From Pirellula staleyi DSM 6068 (lineage in GTDB: Bacteria > Planctomycetota > Planctomycetia > Pirellulales > Pirellulaceae), in NCBI GenBank assembly GCA_945870455.1, contig CAMBSL010000004.1, positions 1 through 56,373 on the forward strand: a stretch of 56,373 bases of DNA, given 5' to 3'. The first letter of the stretch is position 1. The number at the start of each line of letters is the position of its first letter. The position numbers and the translations under genes are program-made. This document shows, one piece after another, positions 1-8,289 of the stretch. The notes below the pieces were generated by a model. It had not been told where the DNA came from, did no database searches, and saw nothing but the letters and a program-made list of their open reading frames with translations.

Positions 1-303
1 CGTCATTCTCTTTACCGAACGCGATGGACCGAGAAGCAGGGGACCAAATCGATCGCGGATAGGCTCAAGGATGTGCGAGATTCATTTGCCTGTAAGCCTA
101 GCAAATCCATTGTAGGCTCGCGCATTTTGCTCGTTGATGACGTAGTCACAAGCGGAGCAACGGCCAACGACGCAGCCAGAGCCTTGCGACTTGCAGGAGC
201 GAATCGAGTTGAGGTGGTGGCATTTGCGCGAGGGGTGGGCGCATTTGACAAGAGCCGCTCGAATAAAGACGCTGGCCCAACGGATTCAACGAACCAATCC
301 TGA
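1..303 (+). CDS. ComF family phosphoribosyltransferase, 3' part (truncated by window edge)
   Basis: The reading frame is open from the first base, so the gene begins outside the window. The visible C-terminal 100 residues start RHSLYRTRWTEKQG, which matches the Arg/Gln-rich stretch of ComF proteins. The PRPP-binding loop RILLVDDVVTSGAT follows, then the usual helix (ALRLAGANRVEV). ComF proteins are type I phosphoribosyltransferase-fold proteins associated with DNA uptake or nucleotide salvage; the substrate is generally unknown. The N-terminal zinc-finger part, if present, lies outside the window. The last 25 or so residues after FARGVG are poorly conserved in character. Family assignment is fairly sure, cellular role is not. 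Confidence 0.8.
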   Translation, partial: RHSLYRTRWTEKQGTKSIADRLKDVRDSFACKPSKSIVGSRILLVDDVVTSGATANDAARALRLAGANRVEVVAFARGVGAFDKSRSNKDAGPTDSTNQS

Positions 304-541
304 ATTCTGGCCGAATTCTGGCCGAATTCGCCTACCCTAAGTTTTTCGATCGCTCCCTCGACTCCGACGACACTCCGGCTCCGGCAAAACAGTCCTGATC
401 GCGGTTAAGTTGCGAAGAGCGTTGGCATCGAAGCCGCATAAATTCTCTCGTCAATAACATGGTCTTCATCATTTCCACATGGTCGACGGGTACCTTTCTT
501 TCAAATGCTAGCACACAACCGCTCATTTTTAGGAGAAGCTT
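304..541. other. Intergenic stretch with short EcoRI-like direct repeat
   Basis: No credible gene is present. Near 302-329 the sequence AATTCTGGCCG occurs twice in direct repeat, followed by a third AATTC. A good ribosome binding site (AGGAG) sits at about 530-535, directly before the next gene. Confidence 0.4.
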
Positions 542-1144
542 ATGATTGCGATTAGGTCTGGAGACTTCGTTCGGTTAGGCGGGAATTCCTCGACAGCGAC
601 CGAACTGTTTGAGTTACTCCACGCTGGCGACAAGCACTGGGATTCAACGGTTTCTAATATTTTTTTCCAAGCCCGGCAACTTGCAGCAAGTGCTGTTTCC
701 GAAAACTCTGAATCTTCTTTGATCGTCGCCGCGTTGCTGTTTCGTCCATGTCAAATCCTCGCCAGTGGAACCTTGCAAGCGGGGGACTGGACTAGCGACT
801 CACTACATGAAACCGGCACTTATGACTGGCTGGAAACAAATTTCGGAAAAGAGATAGCCGAAACGATTCGGCTCCAACCGTTTGCCAAACGCTTTTTGGC
901 CACCCTGATTCCCAAGTACTTTAGCTGTTTGACTACTACCGCCCAGTGCCGAGTCGTTTCGGATGGTGGATTCATGACCGCCTCTGAGAGACTGACTTTC
1001 GGAAACAATCGTTGCCACCATCATGCAATGAAGATAGCAAGTTGGATCGATCGAGGCGTCGAGCGTCATGTCCAAATTCCTGAAATGGATTTTTTTCGAC
1101 CTTTTATTGAACATGCGATTGGCTGTCTCGGAAAGCCAAGGTGA
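542..1144 (+). CDS. PhnZ-like HD-fold protein with degenerate metal site
   Basis: The 200-residue protein follows the layout of the phosphonate-degradation-associated HD-domain oxygenases (PhnZ type). Residues 106-125 (AETIRLQPFAKRFLATLIPK) match the family's IRLHVDAKRYL block, and residues 139-170 (VVSDGGFMTASE through SWID) match its ELQGGPMSAEE...RRWDD block. The metal site is eroded. The HD motif LLHDIGH reads LLFRPCQ (65-71), the RLH histidine is Gln112, and the first ligand histidine appears to be Phe. His89 (HE) and Asp170 remain. PhnZ enzymes are mixed-valent di-iron oxygenases, so this one is unlikely to do that chemistry. AGGAG about 7 bases upstream supports the ATG. No phosphonate genes are nearby. 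The fold call is moderately sure; function is unknown. Confidence 0.6.
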   Translation: MIAIRSGDFVRLGGNSSTATELFELLHAGDKHWDSTVSNIFFQARQLAASAVSENSESSLIVAALLFRPCQILASGTLQAGDWTSDSLHETGTYDWLETNFGKEIAETIRLQPFAKRFLATLIPKYFSCLTTTAQCRVVSDGGFMTASERLTFGNNRCHHHAMKIASWIDRGVERHVQIPEMDFFRPFIEHAIGCLGKPR

Positions 1145-1180
1145 AGGAAGCCTGCTAGCGGGCTACCGCACCAGAAGTTG

Positions 1181-1996
1181 TCAGCCTTCGGAATGGGGCT
1201 GAGCAAAAGCATCGACGCCTAGATTCATCACCGTTTGGGAATGTCCGGCCGTGTTGCGGACTGGCTGAGTACCGAGCACTCGATCACCGCTCAGCATCGT
1301 TAATCCAAACCAATAGTTCTCGTTTTGAAAATGATGAAGCCGATGGTTTTTCCAAAGCCTTCGATAGAACTGGGACTTCGGTATATACGAAGTGTGAATC
1401 AAAAAGTGAATCCATTCGTAGTTGAGGATCAGCACAAACGTTAAGAGGTTTCCCGTCAGGGCTGCGTGCAGTGGGATCAACCCAATCAAATAATTGAATG
1501 CCCATATCATGGGAACTCCTCCAGCAAACAACACAATGAAATAGGTCGTTGTTAGCCCGTATAAAGGATTCCATGGATTTCGATGATGAGCGCGGTGCGT
1601 TTTGGTTATCACCAGTTCTACTTTTCGCTTGCCAACATAAAACGGCTTGAGATGCTCGAGCCAAGCGTGGATGAGCCACTCCTGAAATGGCCAGAAAGCC
1701 ACCACAGCCAGGATAACCCAAAGGTCAGCCAAGGAGACGGTAAAAAACGACGCACGCGCCACAACGCTCACGCCTAACAGTATGGCAAGAATACGTGGGC
1801 CGCTGAAGTGGAACATACTTCGCGCGGCATCAACCAAAGTGATTTGCGGACCGAACCCAGGCTTTTTGTTCGGCGCGGGCAACGCTTCCGCCTCAGTCCA
1901 AGTGTATGCTCGCGTCCAAAAAAAGGCTCCCATCAGCAACGCAAAATAGATACAAAACCCTAGACCGGCCATGAGGGCAATTCCATTTTTTCTCAA
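1181..1996 (-). CDS. Sterol desaturase / fatty acid hydroxylase family membrane protein
   Basis: A 271-residue integral membrane di-iron hydroxylase. The histidine clusters of the family are visible: H110-X4-H115 (HAWLEH), H134/H137/H138 (THRAHH), H197-X3-H201 (HFLIH) and H218/H221/H222 (NHRLHH). They lie between hydrophobic segments at about 6-28, 66-84, 89-107, 150-190. Family members hydroxylate or desaturate lipid substrates such as fatty acids, sterols or carotenoids at the membrane; the substrate here cannot be told. It converges on the PhnZ-like gene, leaving 36 bases between the two stops. About 210 bases separate its start from the hisH stop, so the two are probably separate units. 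Confidence 0.82.
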   Translation of the reverse strand: MRKNGIALMAGLGFCIYFALLMGAFFWTRAYTWTEAEALPAPNKKPGFGPQITLVDAARSMFHFSGPRILAILLGVSVVARASFFTVSLADLWVILAVVAFWPFQEWLIHAWLEHLKPFYVGKRKVELVITKTHRAHHRNPWNPLYGLTTTYFIVLFAGGVPMIWAFNYLIGLIPLHAALTGNLLTFVLILNYEWIHFLIHTSYIPKSQFYRRLWKNHRLHHFQNENYWFGLTMLSGDRVLGTQPVRNTAGHSQTVMNLGVDAFAQPHSEG

Positions 1997-2208
1997 GTTT
2001 GTTTCATCGGCAAGCCCCAGTTTGGAACCATCCTGTAACCATTCTAAGGTGTTTCTGTGTTTCTAGCAAACCATTTGCGGCCAAGGTCGATTGCCAAACG
2101 ATCAACGGTGACCCTTCGAAATGACCTCTTGCCTCTACATGACGTTACAGCATCGCTTTAGACCACTGACGAATTTGAATCCAATCCTCGGCTGCCCGAT
2201 TACATCTG

Positions 2209-2835
2209 CTACATCTGCAGAAAATTGGTTAACAACTGCAGGCCATCCCGCTGACTCTTCTCGGGGTGGAATTGTGTCGCGACCAATCGATCTCGCCTAA
2301 CGGCTGCGCAAAAAGTTGATCCGTAATCGCATTGCAACCACACAACCTCGTCGTCTGTCGGCTTCACATAGTAACTGTGAACAAAGTAGAAAAAGGGATC
2401 GCCCTGTATATTCGACAGCAACTCGTCGTTCGACCGAGTTGTTTTCACTTGATTCCAACCCATGTGCGGTATCTTCATGGATGGCATCCCGATAGGTTGC
2501 TCGAACCGAAGGACTTGACCTGGCAAGATAGCCAACCCCTCGTGCGATCCACCTTCTTGACTTGTCTCGAATAGCAACTGCATCCCCAGGCAAATCCCGA
2601 GGAACGGTTTTTCTGATTCCGCCCATTCTTGCAAGAACGCTACGAGTCGCCGTTTCTTAAGTTCCGCCATCGCATCTCCAAAAGCGCCCACACCAGGAAG
2701 AATCAAGTGTGAGACCTGCGAGAGCTCTTTGACGTCTCCAGTTACAATGGCATTGTAACCAACGCGTTCGACTGCTTTCTGCACGCTGCGTAGATTCCCC
2801 ATCTGGTAATCGACGATGCCAACCCTGACTGCCAT
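2209..2835 (-). CDS. hisH: Imidazole glycerol phosphate synthase, glutamine amidotransferase subunit HisH
   Basis: A 208-residue class I glutamine amidotransferase of the histidine pathway. It opens VGIVDYQMGNLRSV, typical of HisH, followed by LPGVGAFGDAM. The nucleophile is Cys82 in GICLGMQLL, and the catalytic dyad is His190/Glu192 in FHPEKS. HisH hydrolyses glutamine and channels ammonia to HisF, which closes the imidazole ring and releases AICAR. Length is normal for the family. No other his gene is in the window, so the pathway is dispersed here. Confidence 0.95.
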   Translation of the reverse strand: MAVRVGIVDYQMGNLRSVQKAVERVGYNAIVTGDVKELSQVSHLILPGVGAFGDAMAELKKRRLVAFLQEWAESEKPFLGICLGMQLLFETSQEGGSHEGLAILPGQVLRFEQPIGMPSMKIPHMGWNQVKTTRSNDELLSNIQGDPFFYFVHSYYVKPTDDEVVWLQCDYGSTFCAAVRRDRLVATQFHPEKSQRDGLQLLTNFLQM

Positions 2836-3253
2836 ACCGAGTATCTTTCCAATTCAAACTGTCGCATTTTGAAAGAAGTCTGTTGCAAGTTTGGACACAC
2901 TCAAACTGCAGAAGTGACAGACAACCGCCCCGAAACTGTCAAATCGTAAATCAAAATTGCAAAAAGTTTAGCCGCACTTGAGAGTTTTGCAGCCACGTAC
3001 GGGTCTTGCTGGCACGAAAACGAGCCCCCAGAACGAGTAAATCAAACGTTATGTTTGATTTTTCGCAAACAGAAGGCTGGAAGCGCCTTATCTACCACAA
3101 AAAGTGGCCCAATACTTGCGTATCGTGAACCATTGGTTGAAAAGAAACGTCGAAAGACGGTTAGCTTTTGACCAGACGAGTCAAACGCCGGTGCGATAGA
3201 AGGGTTGTCAATGTGGCATCCCAGTTCGCCGGCGCGAGACGTGAGGGAGCTCA
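2836..3253. other. Divergent intergenic region between hisH and the sigma factor gene
   Basis: About 420 bases between two divergent genes. It should hold the promoters of both, but no clear -35/-10 pair stands out. The only distinct structure is the 9-bp inverted repeat at 3039-3061, listed separately. Short reading frames here show no recognisable protein. Confidence 0.4.
3039..3061. promoter_or_regulatory. Perfect 9-bp inverted repeat upstream of the sigma factor gene
   Basis: AAATCAAAC, a five-base loop, then GTTTGATTT. It lies about 190 bases before the sigma factor start. It could be a dimeric operator, or a weak terminator since T and A residues flank the stem. Nothing else in the window carries this sequence that I noticed. 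Confidence 0.3.
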
Positions 3254-5017
3254 ATGAATGAGCTTCGTACCCCCTATCGCCGAGTCGCTTGTAGCGGTTG
3301 GGAGCCGCAAGGATTGCACAGGTCCGATTCAGCAGCAGGGAGCAATGAAAAAATGAATACCGATTACCGCATTTCGCTTATCCGTGAACTTCGTGACCAA
3401 CAAGTTCGCTTCGCGCCGCGAGCCAAACGGAATGAACAAGCCGACCGGGCTGAAAATTTGCTTTCGGAGCTGGATCCAGGCAAAAATTACCCGTACGACT
3501 ATCTGTTCTTTCGTGTAACCGAGGTTCGGCCAGACGCGACAGGATATCGTCTCGTTAAAGGGGACGATGCGGTTCACGATCTGCGCCTCTTTGTCGAGGA
3601 CATCACCGACTCGATGAACTTGCGGGTCGAGGAAGCGGCTGAACCCGTGCACACAGTCGAAGACCTGAGCAAAATGTTCAACGTCTCGACCAAAACCATT
3701 TCGCGGTGGCGAGATCAAGGACTTGTTTCGCGGAGATTCTTGGCCGACGGTCGAAAGCGAGTTGGTTTCCTACATTCCAGCGTGGACCGATTCGTGTCGC
3801 AAAACAAGAAACGCGTAGAACGTGGCGAACGCTTCACTCAGATTAGCGATACAGAACGCGACGACATCATCGATCGGGCCCGCCGAATCGCCGCAACCGG
3901 CGCTAATCTCTCTGAGGTCTCGCGTACCGTCGGTGCCGAAGTGAATCGAAGCACAGAGACGATCCGTTACACGATTAAGAACTTTGATCGACAATTTCCG
4001 ACGATGGCCGTGTTTCCCGATCAAAGGGAAGTGCTCTCAGAAGAAGATCGTCGAGCCATGTATCAACAACACAATCGCGGAATTTCAACGATCGTGTTGG
4101 CAAAGCGTTACGGACGCACTCGGACTAGCATTGTTCGGCTGCTCAATGAGCAACGAGCGGCCAAAATCCTGGAACTGCCGCTGGACTACATTCCGAATCC
4201 AGAGTTCGACGATCCAACGCGTGCCGACGAAATAATGACCAATTTACCAGTCTCCACGGAACTAGGCCGCAAGGTCCGGGCACCGAGCGGACTTCCTCCC
4301 TACTTGGCTTCACTTTACGATGTGCCGCTGCTGAACCGAGAACAAGAATACCATCTGTTTCGCAAAATGAACTACGTCAAGCACGTTGCGTTTCATCTGA
4401 GAGCAACACTCGACGTAAAGGCACCGTTGGTGTCGCTGATGGACCAAATTGAGAATTTGTACGAACAAGCCGTCGCGGTGAAGAACAAAATTGTTCAAGC
4501 CAACCTGCGTCTTGTTGTATCGATCGCAAAGCGGCACGTAGATCCTAACGATGATTTTTTTGGATTGATTAGCGATGGCAACATGTCGTTGATTCGAGCT
4601 TGCGAAAAATTCGATTACGCGCGTGGAAATAAATTTAGTACCTATGCGTCGTGGGCGATCATGAAGAACTTTGCTCGAACCATTCCTGACGAATTTCGTC
4701 ACCGTGATCGGTTCCGTACCAGTTCCGATGAAGTGTTCACGACCCATGAGGACCGACGAGCCGATAATTTCTCAGCCGAGATTGACCAAGCGTTTCGAAC
4801 CGACCAAATCCAAAAGATATTGCATACGTTGGATCAACGCGAGCAGCAGATCATTGTGCGTCGCTTCGGACTCGATCACCGCTTTGAGCCGCTAACGCTC
4901 AAGGAAGTAGGCGAAGAAATGGGAGTTACCAAGGAACGCATCCGTCAACTCGAGTCGAGAGCGCTCGACAAATTGCGAGCGGCTGCGGCCAAAGCCCACA
5001 TCGACGTTCCCGAGTGA
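3254..5017 (+). CDS. Sigma-70 family RNA polymerase sigma factor with N-terminal helix-turn-helix
   Basis: A 587-residue sigma factor of a type seen in planctomycetes. Residues about 134-175 form a MerR-like helix-turn-helix (VEDLSKMFNVSTKTISRWRDQG). A second possible DNA-binding segment lies at about 225-300. A region 1.2-like block (PPYLASLYDVPLLNREQEY) is near 350. Region 2 runs from about 413 (ANLRLVVSIAKRHV) through DGNMSLIRACEKFDYARGNK. Region 4 is at about 523-580, with ERIRQLESRALDKLR as the -35 recognition helix. The stretch between regions 2 and 4 is too short for a normal region 3. An alternative start at 3353 (MNTDYRISL) also has AGGGAG upstream and fits where conservation seems to begin. 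It directs core polymerase to an unknown promoter set. Confidence 0.9.
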   Translation: MNELRTPYRRVACSGWEPQGLHRSDSAAGSNEKMNTDYRISLIRELRDQQVRFAPRAKRNEQADRAENLLSELDPGKNYPYDYLFFRVTEVRPDATGYRLVKGDDAVHDLRLFVEDITDSMNLRVEEAAEPVHTVEDLSKMFNVSTKTISRWRDQGLVSRRFLADGRKRVGFLHSSVDRFVSQNKKRVERGERFTQISDTERDDIIDRARRIAATGANLSEVSRTVGAEVNRSTETIRYTIKNFDRQFPTMAVFPDQREVLSEEDRRAMYQQHNRGISTIVLAKRYGRTRTSIVRLLNEQRAAKILELPLDYIPNPEFDDPTRADEIMTNLPVSTELGRKVRAPSGLPPYLASLYDVPLLNREQEYHLFRKMNYVKHVAFHLRATLDVKAPLVSLMDQIENLYEQAVAVKNKIVQANLRLVVSIAKRHVDPNDDFFGLISDGNMSLIRACEKFDYARGNKFSTYASWAIMKNFARTIPDEFRHRDRFRTSSDEVFTTHEDRRADNFSAEIDQAFRTDQIQKILHTLDQREQQIIVRRFGLDHRFEPLTLKEVGEEMGVTKERIRQLESRALDKLRAAAAKAHIDVPE

Positions 5018-5323
5018 TCTAGCCCAACGGGCTTAAACAACTTAGCCCAGGGCAGAGCGCAGTGCTGCCCTGGGACATCGGCACACCAAATCCCATTGCC
5101 CTGAAGGGGCAAAATAAACTAGAACCGTTGCCCTTTCAGGCTTTCAGGGCGACGAACCGTGTTTTCCAGGTAACCCAGGGCGACGCTTCGCTTTGCCCTG
5201 GGCTGTGATGTTGATTCCCCATTCGGGGGGTTGGACGTCGAAAATGCGGCGAGAGCTTTAACGGACTTGATTCCTGGAAAAACATCTTTGCACTAAACCC
5301 TCCGCAATCTAGAACGAAACATG
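5018..5323. repeat. Cluster of REP-like GC-rich hairpins
   Basis: Downstream of the sigma factor are several related palindromes. One is at 5046-5074 (CCCAGGGCAG, 9-base loop, CTGCCCTGGG). A second is at 5174-5202 (CCCAGGGC ... GCCCTGGG). Between them are fragments built on TTGCCCT and TTTCAGGG (about 5096-5150). They share the CCCTGGG/CAGGGC core and have no T-run, so they look like dispersed extragenic repeats rather than simple terminators. They may still protect or end the sigma factor transcript. Confidence 0.6.
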
Positions 5324-5359
5324 AAAAAAGCGGACGTCTTCCATTGAAAACGCCCGCTT
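5324..5359 (-). terminator. Rho-independent terminator of the lipoprotein/DUF1559 unit
   Basis: Read on the minus strand, AAGCGG-c-CGT pairs with its complement (5328-5337 with 5350-5359, one internal mismatch). A run of six T residues follows (complement of 5324-5329). It lies about 35 bases after the lipoprotein stop, as expected for the 3' end of that transcript. Confidence 0.75.
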
Positions 5360-5393
5360 CCGTTTCGGCACAGATATCGTCTGTTCGTTTTGA

Positions 5394-5753
5394 CTAATCC
5401 AAAGCGATGACAAGATTTTTTCCAGACTCAACCGTAACGGTTCGAGTCAAGTTTCCTTCGTAGTACTTTGGATCCACTTGTTTGATGGCTTGTTCCGAAG
5501 CTTTCGAAGCGGATTTCCCGACGTAATACGCATACTTCCCAGGAACCACTTCACCTTTAAACGTACCATCCACAGCCACTGTCAAAGGTACAACGTGACC
5601 ATCTCCCAGCGGTTGCAACGTCAACAGTACATCTCCGACTGGCTTTCCGGCCTTCGTGATGTTCCCCTTCAGTTCCGTGGATGCTCCCATCTTCGGTGCG
5701 GAGGTCGAACAACCGACAAAAGCCACCATCAATGCAATCAACAAATATCTCAT
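5394..5753 (-). CDS. Small lipoprotein with carboxypeptidase-regulatory-like (transthyretin-like) fold
   Basis: A 119-residue protein with a lipoprotein signal (MRYLLIALMVAFVGC, lipobox Cys15). The body TELKGNITKAGKPVGDVLLTLQPLG ... GTFKGEVVPGKYAYYV has the strand pattern of the small beta-sandwich domains common in planctomycete lipoproteins. It ends right after TRTVTVESGKNLVIALD. It sits 15 bases downstream of the DUF1559 gene and shares its terminator, so the two are one transcript. Such pairs recur in planctomycetes. The likely location is the periplasmic side of a membrane; no enzymatic residues are seen and the function is unknown. Confidence 0.75.
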   Translation of the reverse strand: MRYLLIALMVAFVGCSTSAPKMGASTELKGNITKAGKPVGDVLLTLQPLGDGHVVPLTVAVDGTFKGEVVPGKYAYYVGKSASKASEQAIKQVDPKYYEGNLTRTVTVESGKNLVIALD

Positions 5754-5768
5754 ACTAACTCCTAAAAA

Positions 5769-6926
5769 CTAGTCGGCAATCACAGGAACAGTTCCATCGG
5801 CTGCACCAACCATAAACTTCAAGATAGATACTTCCGTGCTGTCGGACAGAAACCGCACCGATCCATCACCCAAAACCGCGTTCGCTCCGCCCGTGTGAAA
5901 CGCAAAGGGTTCGTCATTGGGGCCGCAATTATTCACGGACCAGCGACATTCTGCTGGCCCACCGATGGGAGAATTGTGATTGTTAATCTTGGCTTTCCTC
6001 GAACCTGGGCTGAGTACATTGTTTGGTCCTGAGAATCCGTTGGTTGCAGCATCGGCGTCAATCCATGCAAAGACACGTCGCAAGTTCCCACCCATTGGGT
6101 CCGCAGCTCCGGAAACGGGAGTGAATCGGTTTGAAATTGCGCCAAAACTCGCAACGTTGGGGTGAGCGCGGCTCGCGTCTTCGATACAAAGCAGTGTGTT
6201 GGACGTACCGTCGGTAACCCTAGCGAATCCGCCGCCGTTACAATCCAGCATTCCTGCAACGACTTGTGTCAACCAATCGGGCCCACCCGTTGGAAGCGTT
6301 CGTTCGCCAAAGGTCGCCGACCCTACACGCGTATCGATGTCCGACAAATCGACAAACATGTAGTCAATACCACCGTAATTATGAACTGGATCTCGACTTT
6401 CGTTTGCAATGGGCGCCGAGGGGCAAACAAACGCTGGGATCTTCGTCCTGGCTGCAACTTGTCCATTAGGAAATGCGGGATCGTCATAGGCGCGGCCCTT
6501 GGCTTTTGCATGCAACAAGCAACCCGTGGAGGTTAGGTAGTGACCGTTAGATTGGAGGACACCGCCGTACAACGGAAAGGGAATGGTGGAGTGATCGAGC
6601 AGGTTATAGACATTCGTCAGCTCCAAGTAAGGCAGCAATTGAGTCGGCGTCGAGTGAATCATGTATGGAGTTGTTGTGCTTCCCGTGGATCCACATTGCC
6701 CGCTGGTAGGAAGCTTTTTGGTTGCAGATTCAAAATTATGCACTGCCAGACCAATCTGCTTGAGATTGTTGCTGCACTGCATGCGTCGTGCAGCTTCGCG
6801 AGCTGCCTGTACGGCTGGCAACAGTAGTCCAACCAAGATGCCGATGATGGCAATAACCACCAAGAGTTCAACCAGAGTAAAACCGCGAAGGCGCATTGGC
6901 CTCGCTCGAAAAAACAACTTCGTCAT
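5769..6926 (-). CDS. DUF1559 domain protein with type IV prepilin-like N-terminus
   Basis: A 385-residue protein with a classic prepilin leader: [18 protein letters not shown], predicted cleavage after Gly15, with Glu at mature position 5. The DUF1559 signature follows ([31 protein letters not shown]). Near the C-terminus the family's H-X-G-G-x-N-A-x-x-x-DGSV block is present ([20 protein letters not shown]). These proteins occur in very many copies in planctomycete genomes; they are thought to be pseudopilin-like surface or secretion components, but no role is firmly established. The gene is first in a two-gene unit with the small lipoprotein. A-rich sequence (6927-6950) lies just upstream of the start. 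Confidence 0.9.
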   Translation of the reverse strand: MTKLFFRARPMRLRGFTLVELLVVIAIIGILVGLLLPAVQAAREAARRMQCSNNLKQIGLAVHNFESATKKLPTSGQCGSTGSTTTPYMIHSTPTQLLPYLELTNVYNLLDHSTIPFPLYGGVLQSNGHYLTSTGCLLHAKAKGRAYDDPAFPNGQVAARTKIPAFVCPSAPIANESRDPVHNYGGIDYMFVDLSDIDTRVGSATFGERTLPTGGPDWLTQVVAGMLDCNGGGFARVTDGTSNTLLCIEDASRAHPNVASFGAISNRFTPVSGAADPMGGNLRRVFAWIDADAATNGFSGPNNVLSPGSRKAKINNHNSPIGGPAECRWSVNNCGPNDEPFAFHTGGANAVLGDGSVRFLSDSTEVSILKFMVGAADGTVPVIAD

Positions 6927-7276
6927 TGCAAATTCCTATATAAATTAAGACGAGAGAATGTCGTCGCAGTCAACTTGCTGCAACCCGACGGTGCACATAG
7001 TATTCCCAGCTTTGTAAAAAAACAGGGTGGATTATGTTAAGGAATCGTTAATGCTGATTTCTCAATGAGGTTTCGCCTGCATACGTGCAGCTTTGATAAA
7101 TTTAATGTGACACCAAATTCGGTCATCGACCTGCAAGGTCATCTTTTACTCCATTAACCCTTTCGAGGTCTCGCAACCAGGGAATACGACGGAATGGACA
7201 AAGGCAGGGCGAACAACTATTATTTTCTTTAAAAAATTTCCGAAGCGGTGGACGTTTAGCCGCATTGAGCCACTGA
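6927..7276. other. Divergent intergenic region between the DUF1559 gene and murQ
   Basis: About 350 bases that must contain the promoters of both divergent genes. It is AT-rich around 7000-7110 and 7215-7245. I see no long hairpin, repeat or convincing open frame. Confidence 0.35.
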
Positions 7277-8164
7277 ATGCAACATCTGACCACGGAACAA
7301 TCCAACCCAATTACTTCTGAGATCGATGCGGCCTGTACGCTCGAGATCATTCAGTTGATGAATGCCGAAGACAAGAAAATCGCAGCCGCCGTGGAGCTGG
7401 AATCGGCGGCAATCGCGGCTGCGGTGGATGCCATCGCAGATAGACTGGCCAAGGGAGGTCGTTTACTCTATCTCGGTGCGGGAACCTCGGGTCGGCTTGG
7501 CGTACTCGACGCATCCGAATGCCCGCCTACGTTTAATACACCACCGGAACTCGTCGTGGGCATTATCGCCGGCGGTCACAAAGCGTTAACCTCCGCCATC
7601 GAGGGAGCCGAAGATGACGAGCAAGCAGCCATCGCCGATCTCACGCAGCATGAATTAAACCAACGCGATGTCTTGGTGGGTATCGCCAGCAGCGGTCGTA
7701 CACCTTATGTCATGAGCGGACTGCGGCACGCAAAAGCTCTCGGCGCTTTTGCAATTGGTATCACGTGCAATCACCAATCGGAGCTGGAGAGCGTAGCGGA
7801 TGTGGTTATCGCCCCGGTCGTTGGCCCCGAAGTCATCAGCGGTTCGACTCGCCTGAAAGCTGGAACGGCTACCAAGATGGTACTGAATATGTTGACGACC
7901 GCCACCATGATATTGATCGGCAAGACATACGGAAATTGGATGGTTGATCTCCGAGCTTCCAATGTCAAGCTCAAGGCTCGCAGCATTCGAATTGTCTCGT
8001 CGATCGCAAAAGTCGACGAACAACAAGCCTCCGAATTGCTGGAGCAATGCCATGGCGAAGTGAAAACGGCAATCGTTTCTGCCATGCGATCTCTGGACTA
8101 CGCAGAAGCGAGATCGCTTCTAGAAAAGTCGGCAGGCAAGTTGCGAGCTGCACTGACGCTGTAG
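7277..8164 (+). CDS. murQ: N-acetylmuramic acid 6-phosphate etherase
   Basis: A 295-residue SIS-fold lyase, close to the length of the E. coli enzyme. The family block GGRLLYLGAGTSGRLGVLDASECPPTF is intact and contains the catalytic Glu81. The second conserved acidic site is in AIEGAEDDE (Glu112). TRLKAGTATKMVLNMLTTATMI and the C-terminal helical part (KVDEQQASELLEQCHGEVKTAIV) are also typical. MurQ cleaves the lactyl ether of MurNAc-6-phosphate to GlcNAc-6-phosphate and D-lactate in cell-wall sugar recycling. It is followed by a BadF-type sugar kinase, probably the enzyme that supplies its substrate. Presence of MurQ agrees with planctomycetes having peptidoglycan. Confidence 0.95.
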   Translation: MQHLTTEQSNPITSEIDAACTLEIIQLMNAEDKKIAAAVELESAAIAAAVDAIADRLAKGGRLLYLGAGTSGRLGVLDASECPPTFNTPPELVVGIIAGGHKALTSAIEGAEDDEQAAIADLTQHELNQRDVLVGIASSGRTPYVMSGLRHAKALGAFAIGITCNHQSELESVADVVIAPVVGPEVISGSTRLKAGTATKMVLNMLTTATMILIGKTYGNWMVDLRASNVKLKARSIRIVSSIAKVDEQQASELLEQCHGEVKTAIVSAMRSLDYAEARSLLEKSAGKLRAALTL

Positions 8165-8228
8165 AGGAACAGCGACGTCGTAGCGGAACAGCCCAAGCCT
8201 GTCCGGTGAGGATTCGCAAATCACTTGA

Positions 8229-8275
8229 CCGCCCAGGTACTTAGCCGCCCAGGTACTTAACCGCCCAGGTAACAG
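8229..8275. repeat. Three tandem copies of a 16-bp unit between murQ and the kinase gene
   Basis: CCGCCCAGGTACTTAG (8229-8244) is followed by a near-identical copy ending A (8245-8260) and a third, partly diverged copy (8261-8275). The array lies just before the start of the kinase gene and may affect its translation or simply be slippage-prone DNA. Confidence 0.85.
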
Positions 8276-8289
8276 TCAAGAATAACTAC

